Counted from the stretch's first letter, positions 1-6,690 are shown. The stretch is DNA of 13,519 nt from an uncultured Bacteroidales bacterium (GCA_937915785.1 CALGGY010000121.1:1-13519); one strand, 5' to 3'. Notes: generated by a model not told the origin, from the sequence alone. Numbers and translations: made by a program.

Positions 1-110
1 GGTTTTGTCTTTTTTCTGTAGTCGAAGATTTTTTTACCCGACTAAATTGCATTGGATTAGTGGTTTAGGATGCCTTTCCCATCAAAAAATCGCACCTTCG
101 TTTTTTTTTC

Positions 111-140
111 TTGCATATTACCAAAAATATTGTATCTTTG
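111..140 (+). promoter_or_regulatory. Bacteroidota-type promoter for the nfu operon
   Basis: TTG at 111-113 and TATCTTTG at 133-140 are separated by exactly 19 bases. This matches the TTG-N19-TAnnTTTG (-33/-7) promoter of the primary sigma factor in Bacteroides and relatives. Transcription would begin near 146, giving a leader of about 57 bases before the nfu start at 203. The 110 bases to the left are AT-rich and hold no gene that I can support, only a weak 6-bp inverted repeat (19-24 with 39-44). Confidence 0.7.
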
Positions 141-202
141 CAAAACGATTTTCTTTTGGAAATCTGTTTAACAAGTTTATAATCATAGTGATAAAACCGA
201 CA

Positions 203-454
203 ATGACAGTAGAAGAACGCATGAAAATAGTGCCCAAAGTGCAGAACGCTTTGGCACAGATACGTCCCTACCTACAACAGGACGGCGGCGATGTGGAATT
301 TGTAGAAATGGACGCCACCGGTGTGGTGTTTGTACGTCTGCAAGGCCATTGTGGCTCGTGCCCCCACGCCCTTATGACACTGAAACAGGGCATAGAAATG
401 GCACTGAAAGAAGCCATACCCGAAGTAACAGCCGTAGAACGCGTAATAGAATAG
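203..454 (+). CDS. nfu: NifU-like C-terminal domain protein (Nfu-type Fe-S scaffold)
   Basis: An 83-residue stand-alone NifU C-terminal (Nfu) domain. Family members bind a labile [4Fe-4S] cluster in the cytoplasm and hand it to apo-proteins. The signature is visible: an N-terminal helix, then YLQQDGGDVEFVE (residues 23-35), and the cluster-binding CxxC motif GHCGSCP with Cys50 and Cys53. The frame is open back to base 5, but the upstream residues look like translated AT-rich spacer. The ATG at 203 gives the normal family length and follows a good promoter, so I chose it. The adenosyltransferase gene starts 6 bases after the stop, so the two are probably co-transcribed. No A-type domain is fused, unlike NfuA of gamma-proteobacteria. 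Confidence 0.93.
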   Translation: MTVEERMKIVPKVQNALAQIRPYLQQDGGDVEFVEMDATGVVFVRLQGHCGSCPHALMTLKQGIEMALKEAIPEVTAVERVIE

Positions 455-460
455 CACACA

Positions 461-1015
461 ATGATATACACAAAAACCGGCGACAAAGGCACAACCTCGC
501 TTGTGGGCGGCAGCCGCGTACAGAAATGCGACGACCGCGTGGAGGCCTACGGCACCGTGGACGAGCTGAACTCGTACATAGGACTTGTGGCCGAACTCTG
601 CCACCACCTCAGCCAACAGCATTTCGACCAGCTGAAACGCATCCAGAACGAGCTGTTTATCGTTCAAACCCTGCTTGCCACCGAAGATGAGCAATGGCTT
701 GCCAAACTGCCACAGCTGCCCGCCAATGCCGCACCAACCCTTGAGCACTGCATCGACAGCATGACAGCGGAACTGCCTCAAAACAAGGCTTTTATAATAG
801 CCGGCGGCAGCACCCTCTCGGCACACACCCACGTGGCACGCACCATCTGCCGCAGAGCCGAGCGCCGCTGCGTAAGGCTGAACTCCCAACAGCCCGTGGA
901 TGAGTCAATCCTGAGCTACATCAATCGCCTGTCGGACTATCTGTTCGTGCTATCGCGACATTTTTTACTTTTGGAAAACAAAAACGAACATTACTGGCAA
1001 ATGCCTGAAAAGTAA
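461..1015 (+). CDS. Cob(I)alamin adenosyltransferase, PduO type
   Basis: A 184-residue protein matching the PduO/CobO-like ATP:cob(I)alamin adenosyltransferase family. It transfers the 5'-deoxyadenosyl group of ATP to Co(I) corrinoid to make coenzyme B12. Key motifs are the ATP-binding TKTGDKGTTSL (residues 4-14), RVEAYGTVDELN (26-37), the RTICRRAERR helix (127-136) and the C-terminal INRLSDYLFVLSRHF (154-168). Length and motif order are typical of the single-domain trimeric enzyme, so it should be functional. It follows nfu by 6 bases. No corrinoid biosynthesis or B12-dependent mutase gene is in view, and no B12 riboswitch is visible upstream. It therefore appears to be expressed as a housekeeping gene with nfu. 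Confidence 0.95.
   Translation: MIYTKTGDKGTTSLVGGSRVQKCDDRVEAYGTVDELNSYIGLVAELCHHLSQQHFDQLKRIQNELFIVQTLLATEDEQWLAKLPQLPANAAPTLEHCIDSMTAELPQNKAFIIAGGSTLSAHTHVARTICRRAERRCVRLNSQQPVDESILSYINRLSDYLFVLSRHFLLLENKNEHYWQMPEK
966..973 (+). promoter_or_regulatory. Possible internal promoter (-7 element) for the DUF2795 gene
   Basis: TACTTTTG at 966-973 fits the TAnnTTTG -7 consensus. At the 19-base spacing the -33 triplet is TTC (944-946), one mismatch from TTG. It lies inside the 3' end of the adenosyltransferase gene, 62 bases ahead of the next start codon. It could give separate expression of the downstream genes, or it could be a chance match within coding sequence. Confidence 0.3.
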
Positions 1016-1035
1016 TAAATTAAAAATCCCATAAT

Positions 1036-1257
1036 ATGTATTGGACATTAGAATTGGCATCAAAATTGGAAGACGCCCCATGGCCCGCTACCAAAGAGGA
1101 GCTTATAGATTTTGCCCAGCGCAGCGGTGCGCCAATGGAAGTTGTTGAAAATCTGATGGAAATAGAAGACGAAGGCGAGGCTTACGAAGGTATTGAGGAT
1201 ATCTGGCCAGACTACCCCACCAAGGAAGATTTCTTTTTCCAAGAAGACGAGTATTAA
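1036..1257 (+). CDS. DUF2795 family small acidic protein
   Basis: A 73-residue, strongly acidic protein of the DUF2795 family, short single-domain proteins common in Bacteroidota. Visible family features are the N-terminal YWTLELASKLEDAPWPATK block, the helical middle GAPMEVVENLMEIEDEGE, and the C-terminal IWPDYPTKEDFFFQEDEY. There is no signal peptide, membrane segment or catalytic motif, so it is probably a small cytoplasmic helical protein. The function of the family is unknown to me and I do not assign one. It lies 20 bases after the adenosyltransferase stop and is probably in the same transcript, though a weak internal promoter candidate lies upstream. Confidence 0.9.
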   Translation: MYWTLELASKLEDAPWPATKEELIDFAQRSGAPMEVVENLMEIEDEGEAYEGIEDIWPDYPTKEDFFFQEDEY

Positions 1258-1324
1258 AACTCAATGTTTCTGACCTGCCGTACCGCTCCCCGTGGGTTGG
1301 GACGTTTTTTTATGATGGGTTGAT

Positions 1325-2095
1325 ATGAAGATTGTTGTGATAGGTTCCGGCAATGTGGCCACACATTTTGCCCTCGCTTTACATTCCACGGGAAACGATA
1401 TTGTACAGGTTTATTCTCGCAATCCAGCCCATGCCCAAGTACTTGCATCACAGATAGATGCCGAGTCAGTAGATGATTTATCCGCCATTGCCGGGGATGC
1501 ACATCTTTATATCCTCGCCATTCCCGATGACGCTTTGTATGAAGTCGTCACACTTATCCCCCCCAAAAAGGGCATCTGTGTCCACACTTCGGGTTCCGTG
1601 CCGATGGATGTGCTGAAACCCCTGTCGGACAAAATCGGTGTGATTTGGTCGCCACAAACGTTCGTCAAATATTTGGAAATGAACTACTCCGAGTTGCCCC
1701 TCTGCCTCGAGGCAAACAGCGAGGCGGTGCTGCAACAACTCACAGACACAATGCAGGCAGTTTCGAAAAAAACATACACCATCAACAGCCTGCAACGCCG
1801 TGAGCTGCACCTTGCCGCCGTATTTGCAAACAATTTCGTGAATGCCCTCAACGCCACGGCTCAGGACATTGCACACAAGCACGATATACCCTTCGAGATA
1901 CTGTTCCCCATCATAGCCCGCACTGCCGAAAAGGCCACACTTGGCGATATATGGCAGCTGCAGACCGGTCCGGCCGCCCGTGGCGACGCTCAAACCATTG
2001 CCAACCACCGCAAACTGCTGGCCTCCGACCCCGAAAAACTGCAGGTTTACGACGTTTTGACCAGCCTTATCAAATCCCATTGCCAATGCAAATAA
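1325..2095 (+). CDS. Rossmann-fold NAD(P)-binding protein with DUF2520 domain
   Basis: A 256-residue two-domain protein. Residues 1-115 form a Rossmann domain with the dinucleotide-binding MKIVVIGSGNVA (GxGxxA, Gly7/Gly9/Ala12), an IPDDAL segment near 66-71 and HTSGS at 87-91, as in 6-phosphogluconate-dehydrogenase-like and ProC-like reductases. Residues from about 125 to 256 form the all-helical DUF2520 domain, including RRELHLAAVFANNFVNAL. The architecture suggests an NADP-dependent reductase or dehydrogenase. Its substrate is not established, so I give no reaction. The start is the ATG that places GxGxxA directly at the N-terminus. A 67-base gap separates it from the DUF2795 gene, and its 3' end overlaps tatD by 10 bases, indicating co-transcription with tatD. 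Confidence 0.9.
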   Translation: MKIVVIGSGNVATHFALALHSTGNDIVQVYSRNPAHAQVLASQIDAESVDDLSAIAGDAHLYILAIPDDALYEVVTLIPPKKGICVHTSGSVPMDVLKPLSDKIGVIWSPQTFVKYLEMNYSELPLCLEANSEAVLQQLTDTMQAVSKKTYTINSLQRRELHLAAVFANNFVNALNATAQDIAHKHDIPFEILFPIIARTAEKATLGDIWQLQTGPAARGDAQTIANHRKLLASDPEKLQVYDVLTSLIKSHCQCK

Positions 2096-2862
2096 CAGAC
2101 ACCCACTGCCACATGTACGACGAGGCTTTCGACACCGACCGTGCCGAAGCCGTGCAACGCGCTATTGATGCGGGAGTCACAACAATGCTCCTGCCCGCCA
2201 TCGACAGTACAAGCACCGAAGCCTTGGAGGCGCTACACCGCAGCAACCCCACGGTGTTCCGCAAAATGGCGGGACTGCACCCCACTTCGGTGAAAGAGGA
2301 TTTCAAAACCGAATTGGAATTGGTCGAAAAACAGCTTTCCGGCTCTCCCGACGACTACGTTGCCGTTGGCGAGATAGGTCTGGATTTCTATTGGGACGAC
2401 ACCTTCCGCACTCAGCAGATAGAGGCACTTGAGGCCCAGTTCCAACTTGCATCACAGTTTCACAAGCCTGTGGCACTGCATGTTAGAAAGGCGTACAACG
2501 AGATGTTCGAGATGTTGAAAGCCAATTCCGCCAAGTCGCTCTCCGGCGTTTTCCACTGTTTCGGCAGTTCGGTGCGGGAGGCGCGAAAGGCCATCGACAT
2601 GGGATTTTATATAGGTGTGGGCGGTGTGGTTACCTTCAAAAACGCCACCCTTGCCGAAGTGGTGAGGCAGATTCCTCTGGAGCGTATCCTTATCGAAACC
2701 GATGCCCCTTACCTCGCTCCCGTGCCCTATCGCGGCAAACGCAACGAGAGCGCCTACTGCACAATTATCGCACAAAAAATCGCCGACCTGAAAGACGTTG
2801 ATTTGGAAACCGTTGCCGAAATTGCGACCAACAACGCAAAGACGTTGTTCGGACTCTGTTAG
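2086..2862 (+). CDS. tatD: TatD family metal-dependent hydrolase (DNase)
   Basis: A 258-residue TIM-barrel amidohydrolase-superfamily protein of the TatD family. Members are Mg2+-dependent 3'-5' exonucleases on DNA (E. coli TatD/YcfH relatives). All expected metal ligands are visible: DTHCH (His7, His9), GEIGLDFYWD (Glu96), ALHVRKA (His132), FHCFGSS (His157) and ETDAPYLAPVPYRGKRNE (Asp206). The frame is open 45 codons further upstream, inside the DUF2520 gene. The ATG at 2086 is the right start because it puts MQITDTHCHMY at the N-terminus and gives normal family length. It overlaps the preceding stop by 10 bases, so translation is probably coupled. No clear terminator follows. Confidence 0.95.
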   Translation: MQITDTHCHMYDEAFDTDRAEAVQRAIDAGVTTMLLPAIDSTSTEALEALHRSNPTVFRKMAGLHPTSVKEDFKTELELVEKQLSGSPDDYVAVGEIGLDFYWDDTFRTQQIEALEAQFQLASQFHKPVALHVRKAYNEMFEMLKANSAKSLSGVFHCFGSSVREARKAIDMGFYIGVGGVVTFKNATLAEVVRQIPLERILIETDAPYLAPVPYRGKRNESAYCTIIAQKIADLKDVDLETVAEIATNNAKTLFGLC

Positions 2863-3199
2863 TTGAGAATTGAATTTTTCCTTGCCCCTCGGACAGAGAT
2901 ATTGTTGAAATTGCAGATTAAATAGAACACAAAAGCCCCGAAGGGGCGACCTAATATAGGCGGAGGGTTAGCGCATTATTAAGAACACCCCCCAACCAAA
3001 AGCCCAGAAAGGGCGACATACAATTGATTTAAAATTCAGTGTTTGGTTTATGGGCGAAGCGAAACAGAATTCACAATATTTCCAAGATGTGTTCACAATG
3101 CTGAATATGATTTGAAGGAGTTCACGATTGCTCCGCAATTCGTGAGCCGTAGGCGAGCAGAAAAAAAAACAATCTAAAGATTTCCCAGCCCACCCACAG
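2863..3199. other. Intergenic region without a gene, holding palindromic repeats
   Basis: I see no credible coding sequence between tatD and the hsp20 control region. The stretch is AT-rich. It holds a REP-like double hairpin (separate entry) and an imperfect inverted repeat around 3123-3145, where cacgattgc faces gcaattcgtg over a 3-base loop. After that comes a GC-rich tail ending in a run of nine A (3161-3169). Read on the - strand this is a hairpin with an upstream T-run, so it is not an ordinary terminator for either neighbour. Confidence 0.5.
2931..3017. repeat. REP-like pair of hairpins (GCCCC-GAA-GGGGC type)
   Basis: Two direct copies of a 20-base unit start at 2931 and 2998 and differ at only 2 of 20 positions. 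Each contains a short hairpin followed by GAC: GCCCC-GAA-GGGGC at 2935-2947 and GCCC-AGAAA-GGGC at 3002-3014. The 47 bases between them carry GC-rich arms (ggcggagggtt and aacacccccc). From general knowledge, hairpins of the form AAAGCCCCGAAGGGGCGAC are scattered between genes in many Bacteroidota genomes. I infer that this is one such dispersed, non-coding element. No transposase is nearby. Confidence 0.5.
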
Positions 3200-3212
3200 T
3201 GTCAATTTGACA
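3200..3212. promoter_or_regulatory. Inverted repeat, distal operator candidate of hsp20
   Basis: TGTCAATTTGACA is a perfect 6-1-6 inverted repeat. It has the same TGYCAAWWTGRCA pattern as the site starting 43 bases further right, which suggests two binding sites for one dimeric regulator on the same face of the helix. Its centre (3206) lies about 88 bases upstream of the start point predicted from the -24/-12 element. Confidence 0.5.
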
Positions 3213-3239
3213 TAATTTCTTTCCAAACACGCCCCATTC

Positions 3240-3258
3240 TTCTGCCAAAATGGCAGAA
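3240..3258. promoter_or_regulatory. Inverted repeat, proximal operator candidate of hsp20
   Basis: A perfect 8-3-8 palindrome, TTCTGCCA-aaa-TGGCAGAA, whose core TGCCAAAATGGCA (3243-3255) shares the TGYCAAWWTGRCA pattern of the site at 3200-3212. It lies upstream of the predicted transcription start, so it is more likely a protein-binding site than an RNA hairpin. Confidence 0.5.
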
Positions 3259-3267
3259 AATCCACTT

Positions 3268-3283
3268 TGGCATTGTCTTTGCG
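3268..3283 (+). promoter_or_regulatory. Sigma-54-like -24/-12 promoter for hsp20
   Basis: TGGCAT-N5-TTGCG: GG at 3269-3270 and GC at 3281-3282 have the required 10-base gap, and the -24 box differs from TGGCAC only in the last base. Transcription would start near 3294, giving a leader of about 70 bases. The alternative, a primary-sigma promoter using TGTCTTTG (3274-3281) as -7 element, is weaker: it has one mismatch and GGC instead of TTG at the 19-base spacing. Confidence 0.45.
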
Positions 3284-3364
3284 AATAATGAAGTGTCTTG
3301 CGAAACAAAGCAAGGCAAGTGAACAAAAAAATAAAACAACTTAAAAAAATAGGAGATCAAAAAC

Positions 3365-3775
3365 ATGTTATTAGCAAGAAGAAACAACGATTGGCTGCCC
3401 GCATTTATGAACGAATTTTGGAATGACGAGTACTTGCGCAAAAGCACTCCTGCCACCAACATCATCGAAAGCGACAAAGATTACAAGCTGCAGTTTGCCG
3501 CACCGGGCATGAAAAAAGAAGATGTTAAAATCAGCTTGAATGGCAAGGTCCTCACCGTTACGATGGAAAAAACGGAGAAAAACGAGGAGAAGAACGAGAA
3601 ATTCCTGCGTCGTGAGTTTGGCCACACAGAGTTCTCGCAGAGCTACACCCTACCCGAAGACGCCGACCGCAAAGCTATCGAGGCCAAGGTTGAAGACGGA
3701 GTTTTGAACGTAATCCTGCACAAACTCGCCCCCGAAGCCAAGGAAGATGCTGTGAAATATATCGACATCCAGTAA
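3365..3775 (+). CDS. Hsp20/alpha-crystallin family small heat-shock protein
   Basis: A 136-residue small heat-shock protein, an ATP-independent cytoplasmic holdase that forms oligomers and traps unfolding proteins. It has a short N-terminal arm (residues 1-28), an alpha-crystallin domain (about 30-120) with APGMKKEDVKISL, LTVTMEKTEK and the diagnostic GVLNVILHK (112-120), and the C-terminal IxI anchor as IDI (133-135). The length is typical for Bacteroidota. AGGAG at 3351-3355, 9 bases before the ATG, is one of the few Shine-Dalgarno-like sequences in the window and fits a highly translated stress gene. The gene is monocistronic: it has its own elaborate upstream region and a strong terminator right after it. 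Codon use resembles its neighbours and there is no sign of recent transfer. Confidence 0.96.
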   Translation: MLLARRNNDWLPAFMNEFWNDEYLRKSTPATNIIESDKDYKLQFAAPGMKKEDVKISLNGKVLTVTMEKTEKNEEKNEKFLRREFGHTEFSQSYTLPEDADRKAIEAKVEDGVLNVILHKLAPEAKEDAVKYIDIQ

Positions 3776-3796
3776 AGCTCATTGTTCAACAATTTC

Positions 3797-3835
3797 AAAA
3801 AGCCTCTGTTGCAGCCGCAACAGAGGCTTTTTTTT
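3797..3835 (+). terminator. Rho-independent terminator of hsp20
   Basis: A perfect 12-bp stem pairs AGCCTCTGTTGC (3801-3812) with GCAACAGAGGCT (3817-3828) over an AGCC loop, followed by seven T. A run of A lies before the stem, so it might also work in the other direction, although no gene faces it. Confidence 0.93.
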
Positions 3836-3987
3836 CCACCAATATTCTTCAATTGATTAGCTCTCGCACCAAAAGCGATGTTTTGTATTGATAGAACAAG
3901 CACTACCAAGGGGTGATTGCACGCAAAATCCGATTTCGATGAATCGGCAGCCATTTGCACAATTTCTGCCATATCCATACTAAAACC

Positions 3988-4001
3988 AACGTTGCAACGT
4001 T
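3988..4001. promoter_or_regulatory. 14-bp palindrome ahead of porT
   Basis: AACGTTGCAACGTT is a perfect palindrome ending 20 bases before the porT start codon. It could be an operator or a leader hairpin. A second inverted repeat, CCGATT-N6-AATCGG, lies at 3930-3947. No TAnnTTTG element is evident in the 186 bases between the hsp20 terminator and porT, so the real porT promoter is not identified. Confidence 0.3.
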
Positions 4002-4021
4002 TTACAATTCACCATAATACG

Positions 4022-4738
4022 ATGAAAGCCGCAAAACACATATTGCCCCTGCTGATAGCCGTTGCCGCGCAAGTGGCTGTGGCACAGACCGACAAGCACC
4101 TTGTCAATTTCGACAAGCGGCTGTTGCACTACGGCATAGGGCTTGGCGTTACGGATATAAAATTCGACCTGCCACTGGTTGAGGACGACGGCATACGCAC
4201 CACCATGCGCGGTGTGGAATCGTACTACGCCCCGGGATTCCATCTGTATATCATTGGCGATATGCGCATTACCAGTTTTATGAACCTGCGCCTCATACCC
4301 GGCATCACCCTCGTGGAACGCAACATGCACTACAACTGGAACCCCAACGCACTTGCCGCCGACCATCGCCTCGACGAGCAACGCAACGTGGAAACGGTGT
4401 TTGCCGACGTGCCTCTGGAACTGAAAATCCGCACTTGGCGTTGGCGCAATTTCCGGCCATACCTCGTGGGAGGTGGCAAATTCTCCTTCGATTTCGCATC
4501 GCTGAAAAACAACAAAAACAAAGACGACCAGTCTATAGTGCGTATCAAAACCTCCGAATTCAGCTACACCGTGGGGGCCGGCTTCGATTTCTACCTTCTC
4601 TATTTCAAACTCGCCATAGAGCTGAAGATGAATTTCGGCATCACCGACCAGAAAATCCCCGACAACACCTATTACACCACCGCCATCAACGCCATGAACA
4701 CACGCGCTTTTCTTTTAACAATAACCGTAGAAGGCTGA
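4022..4738 (+). CDS. porT: PorT family outer-membrane protein (type IX secretion)
   Basis: A 238-residue outer-membrane beta-barrel protein of the PorT family, required for type IX secretion of C-terminally tagged proteins in Bacteroidota. Residues 1-21 form a Sec signal peptide (basic MKAAKH, a hydrophobic core, and the AVA|Q cleavage site after Ala21). The mature protein shows PorT family blocks: DKRLLHYGIGLGV (31-43), a PGFHLYIIGDMRI strand with LRLIPGI, RNFRPYLVGGGKFSFDFASL, and near the end FSYTVGAGFDFYLLYFKLAIELKMNFGI. The reading frame is open 35 codons further upstream, but the ATG at 4022 places the signal peptide at the N-terminus. An FAD-dependent oxidoreductase gene follows by 6 bases, so the two are probably co-transcribed. 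Other por/gld secretion genes are not in view. Confidence 0.88.
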   Translation: MKAAKHILPLLIAVAAQVAVAQTDKHLVNFDKRLLHYGIGLGVTDIKFDLPLVEDDGIRTTMRGVESYYAPGFHLYIIGDMRITSFMNLRLIPGITLVERNMHYNWNPNALAADHRLDEQRNVETVFADVPLELKIRTWRWRNFRPYLVGGGKFSFDFASLKNNKNKDDQSIVRIKTSEFSYTVGAGFDFYLLYFKLAIELKMNFGITDQKIPDNTYYTTAINAMNTRAFLLTITVEG

Positions 4739-4744
4739 TACACA

Positions 4745-6310
4745 ATGAAAAACATCACCGACCTAACGCTCTCGCCAGAGCAGCTTTTCATCGAAAAACG
4801 TCTGTATCTGGCTGTTGCCGAGCATTTTAGAGTGTCCTCCGACGAAATCGCCCACATTCAGGTGCTACGACGTAGCATCGATTCGCGCAAAGCTCCCGCC
4901 AAATACCACGTTACAGCCAACATTTTTTTCAGAGGCGAAATGCCCAACCAACCTTTTCAACCTTCTGATTACAAGGATGTAACTAATGCCACACCTATTA
5001 TCATTGTTGGTGCCGGTCCGGCTGGACTTTTCGCCGCACTTCGCGCCTTGGAGCTGGGGCTGAAGCCGATAATAATAGAGCAGGGCAAGGACGTGAGCGC
5101 CCGCAGGTACGACATTGCGCGGCTTACGCGAGAAAAAATCGTAAATCCACAGTCGAACTGGTGCTGTGGCGAAGGCGGCGCCGGCACTTTCTCCGACGGA
5201 AAACTCTACACACGCTCCAACAAACGCGGAAACATTGCCGACGTGCTGCAAAAATTTGTGGAACACGGTGCCAGCCCCGACATACTTATCGACACCCACG
5301 CACATGTCGGCACCGACCGGCTACCCGAAATAATTGCCAACATACGCCACACAATAGAAACGCACGGCGGGCAATATGTTTTTGAAACACAGGTAGTTGA
5401 CTTTATAACTAACGGCAACAGCGAAGTGCTTGGCGTAATGGATGCCAAAGGCAACACATACGAAGGGGCCGCCACCATTCTGGCCACAGGACATTCGGCA
5501 AGAAAAATATTCAGCCTGTTCGACAAAAAAGGATGGGCGCTGGAGGCCAAACCCTTTGCCTTGGGGGTGCGCGTGGAACATCCTCAGCACCTGATAAACA
5601 CCATACAGTACCACACCGATAAGTACTCGCAGTTTCTGCCGCCGGCCACATACAGTCTTGTTACTCAAGCGGGAGGACGCGGTGTGTTTTCGTTCTGCAT
5701 GTGTCCGGGCGGAATAATAGTGCCTGCAGCTACGGGTGAAGAGCAGCAGGTGGTGAACGGCATGTCGAACTCACGACGCAACTCACCCTACGCCAACTCT
5801 GGCATTGCAGTGCAAGTATCGCCTGCCGATGTGCCTGAATACCAACGCTATGGGGCACTTACGCTACTGCGTTTCCAGCAAGACGTGGAAAGAAACGTTT
5901 TCCGTGCCGCAGGCAACAGCGTAAATGCACCGTCGCAGCGGATGACCGATTTCTGCAACGGCCGGCGCACTCGGCATTTGGCCAAGTCGTCGTACATGGG
6001 GCAGTGCGTGGAAGCCCCTCTGCACGAGATACTTCCGCCATTTGTGGCAACGGCACTTCAGCAAGCTTTCCGCGATTTTGGCAAAAAAATGTACGGCTAC
6101 TACACCGACAACGCCATGCTTTTGGCAGTGGAAAGCCGCACCTCGTCGCCAGTGCGCATACCTCGCGGCGAAGATATGCAACACGTTGAGATGAAACGAC
6201 TTTACCCCTGCGGCGAAGGTGCAGGCTACGCTGGAGGCATCACATCATCGGCGATGGACGGCATAAATTGCATGAACCGTATAGCCGAACTTTTATGCTT
6301 GAAAAAATAA
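4745..6310 (+). CDS. NAD(P)/FAD-dependent oxidoreductase (COG2509-like)
   Basis: A 521-residue flavoprotein-like dehydrogenase of unknown substrate, conserved in many bacteria and usually annotated as FAD-dependent protein. Residues 1-80 form a small N-terminal domain. The FAD-binding Rossmann motif follows as IIIVGAGPAGLFAALRALELG (85-105, Gly89/Gly91/Gly94), then an acidic residue at the strand end in IIIEQG. EGGAGTFSDGKL (143-154) and the C-terminal FAD-contact block GEGAGYAGGITSS (490-502) are diagnostic of this family. There is no signal peptide or membrane segment, so it is cytoplasmic. It starts 6 bases after porT, implying one transcript, although I know of no functional link to secretion. 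No convincing terminator follows. Confidence 0.9.
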   Translation: MKNITDLTLSPEQLFIEKRLYLAVAEHFRVSSDEIAHIQVLRRSIDSRKAPAKYHVTANIFFRGEMPNQPFQPSDYKDVTNATPIIIVGAGPAGLFAALRALELGLKPIIIEQGKDVSARRYDIARLTREKIVNPQSNWCCGEGGAGTFSDGKLYTRSNKRGNIADVLQKFVEHGASPDILIDTHAHVGTDRLPEIIANIRHTIETHGGQYVFETQVVDFITNGNSEVLGVMDAKGNTYEGAATILATGHSARKIFSLFDKKGWALEAKPFALGVRVEHPQHLINTIQYHTDKYSQFLPPATYSLVTQAGGRGVFSFCMCPGGIIVPAATGEEQQVVNGMSNSRRNSPYANSGIAVQVSPADVPEYQRYGALTLLRFQQDVERNVFRAAGNSVNAPSQRMTDFCNGRRTRHLAKSSYMGQCVEAPLHEILPPFVATALQQAFRDFGKKMYGYYTDNAMLLAVESRTSSPVRIPRGEDMQHVEMKRLYPCGEGAGYAGGITSSAMDGINCMNRIAELLCLKK

Positions 6311-6462
6311 GCGCCCACACACCAAAAAAATGGAGTTTTAACGGGCCGAAAGCAGCCTTTTTAGGTGCCACAATCCATTGCAAGGTGCAAAAGCACGACA
6401 AACTCAAAGTATTATTTTTCAACAATTTGCCAAAAAGAAACAAAATAATTGCCCGAAAAATT

Positions 6463-6492
6463 TTGTATTTCGGCAAAAAAGTAGTACTTTTG
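6463..6492 (+). promoter_or_regulatory. Bacteroidota-type promoter for the tRNA-Lys pair
   Basis: TTG at 6463-6465 and TACTTTTG at 6485-6492 are separated by exactly 19 bases. This is a full match to the TTG-N19-TAnnTTTG promoter, 19 bases ahead of the first mature tRNA. Confidence 0.75.
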
Positions 6493-6511
6493 CAAACTCA
6501 AAACAAGAGGA

Positions 6512-6584
6512 GGTTAAGTAGCTCAGCAGGTAGAGCACATCCCTTTTAAGGATGGGGTCCTGGGTTCGAATCCCAGCTTAATCA
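6512..6584 (+). tRNA. tRNA-Lys (anticodon UUU), copy 1
   Basis: A complete 73-nt cloverleaf. The acceptor stem pairs GGTTAAG with CTTAATC (one G-U pair), and the D-arm contains GCTCAGCAGGTAGAGC. The anticodon stem CATCC/GGATG encloses loop CTTTTAA with anticodon TTT, and the T-arm is CTGGG-TTCGAAT-CCCAG. The discriminator base is A (6584) and the 3' CCA is not encoded. It reads lysine AAA and, by wobble, AAG codons. Confidence 0.97.
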
Positions 6585-6612
6585 CACAAAAAAAATGGCT
6601 TGCAAATCCGAT

Positions 6613-6685
6613 GGTTAAGTAGCTCAGCAGGTAGAGCACATCCCTTTTAAGGATGGGGTCCTGGGTTCGAATCCCAGCTTAATCA
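6613..6685 (+). tRNA. tRNA-Lys (anticodon UUU), copy 2
   Basis: This is identical over all 73 nt to the copy starting 101 bases upstream, with a 28-base spacer between them. The cloverleaf is the same, with anticodon TTT and no encoded CCA. There is no promoter in the spacer and the terminator follows directly, so the two are processed from one precursor. Confidence 0.97.
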
Positions 6686-6690
6686 CAAGA

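Noticed and set aside
268..889. Antisense frames over nfu and the adenosyltransferase gene
   Set aside because: They are shadows of two clearly conserved + strand genes with no features of their own.
3070..3128. TTCACAAT at 3070 and 3092 and TTCACGAT at 3121 upstream of hsp20
   Set aside because: The first two are 22 bases apart but the third is 29 further on. The word is AT-rich and short, so chance is likely, and it is far from the promoter.
6335..6362. Possible terminator after the FAD-dependent oxidoreductase
   Set aside because: Only a 3-4 bp GGC/GCC stem precedes the T run, too weak to call.
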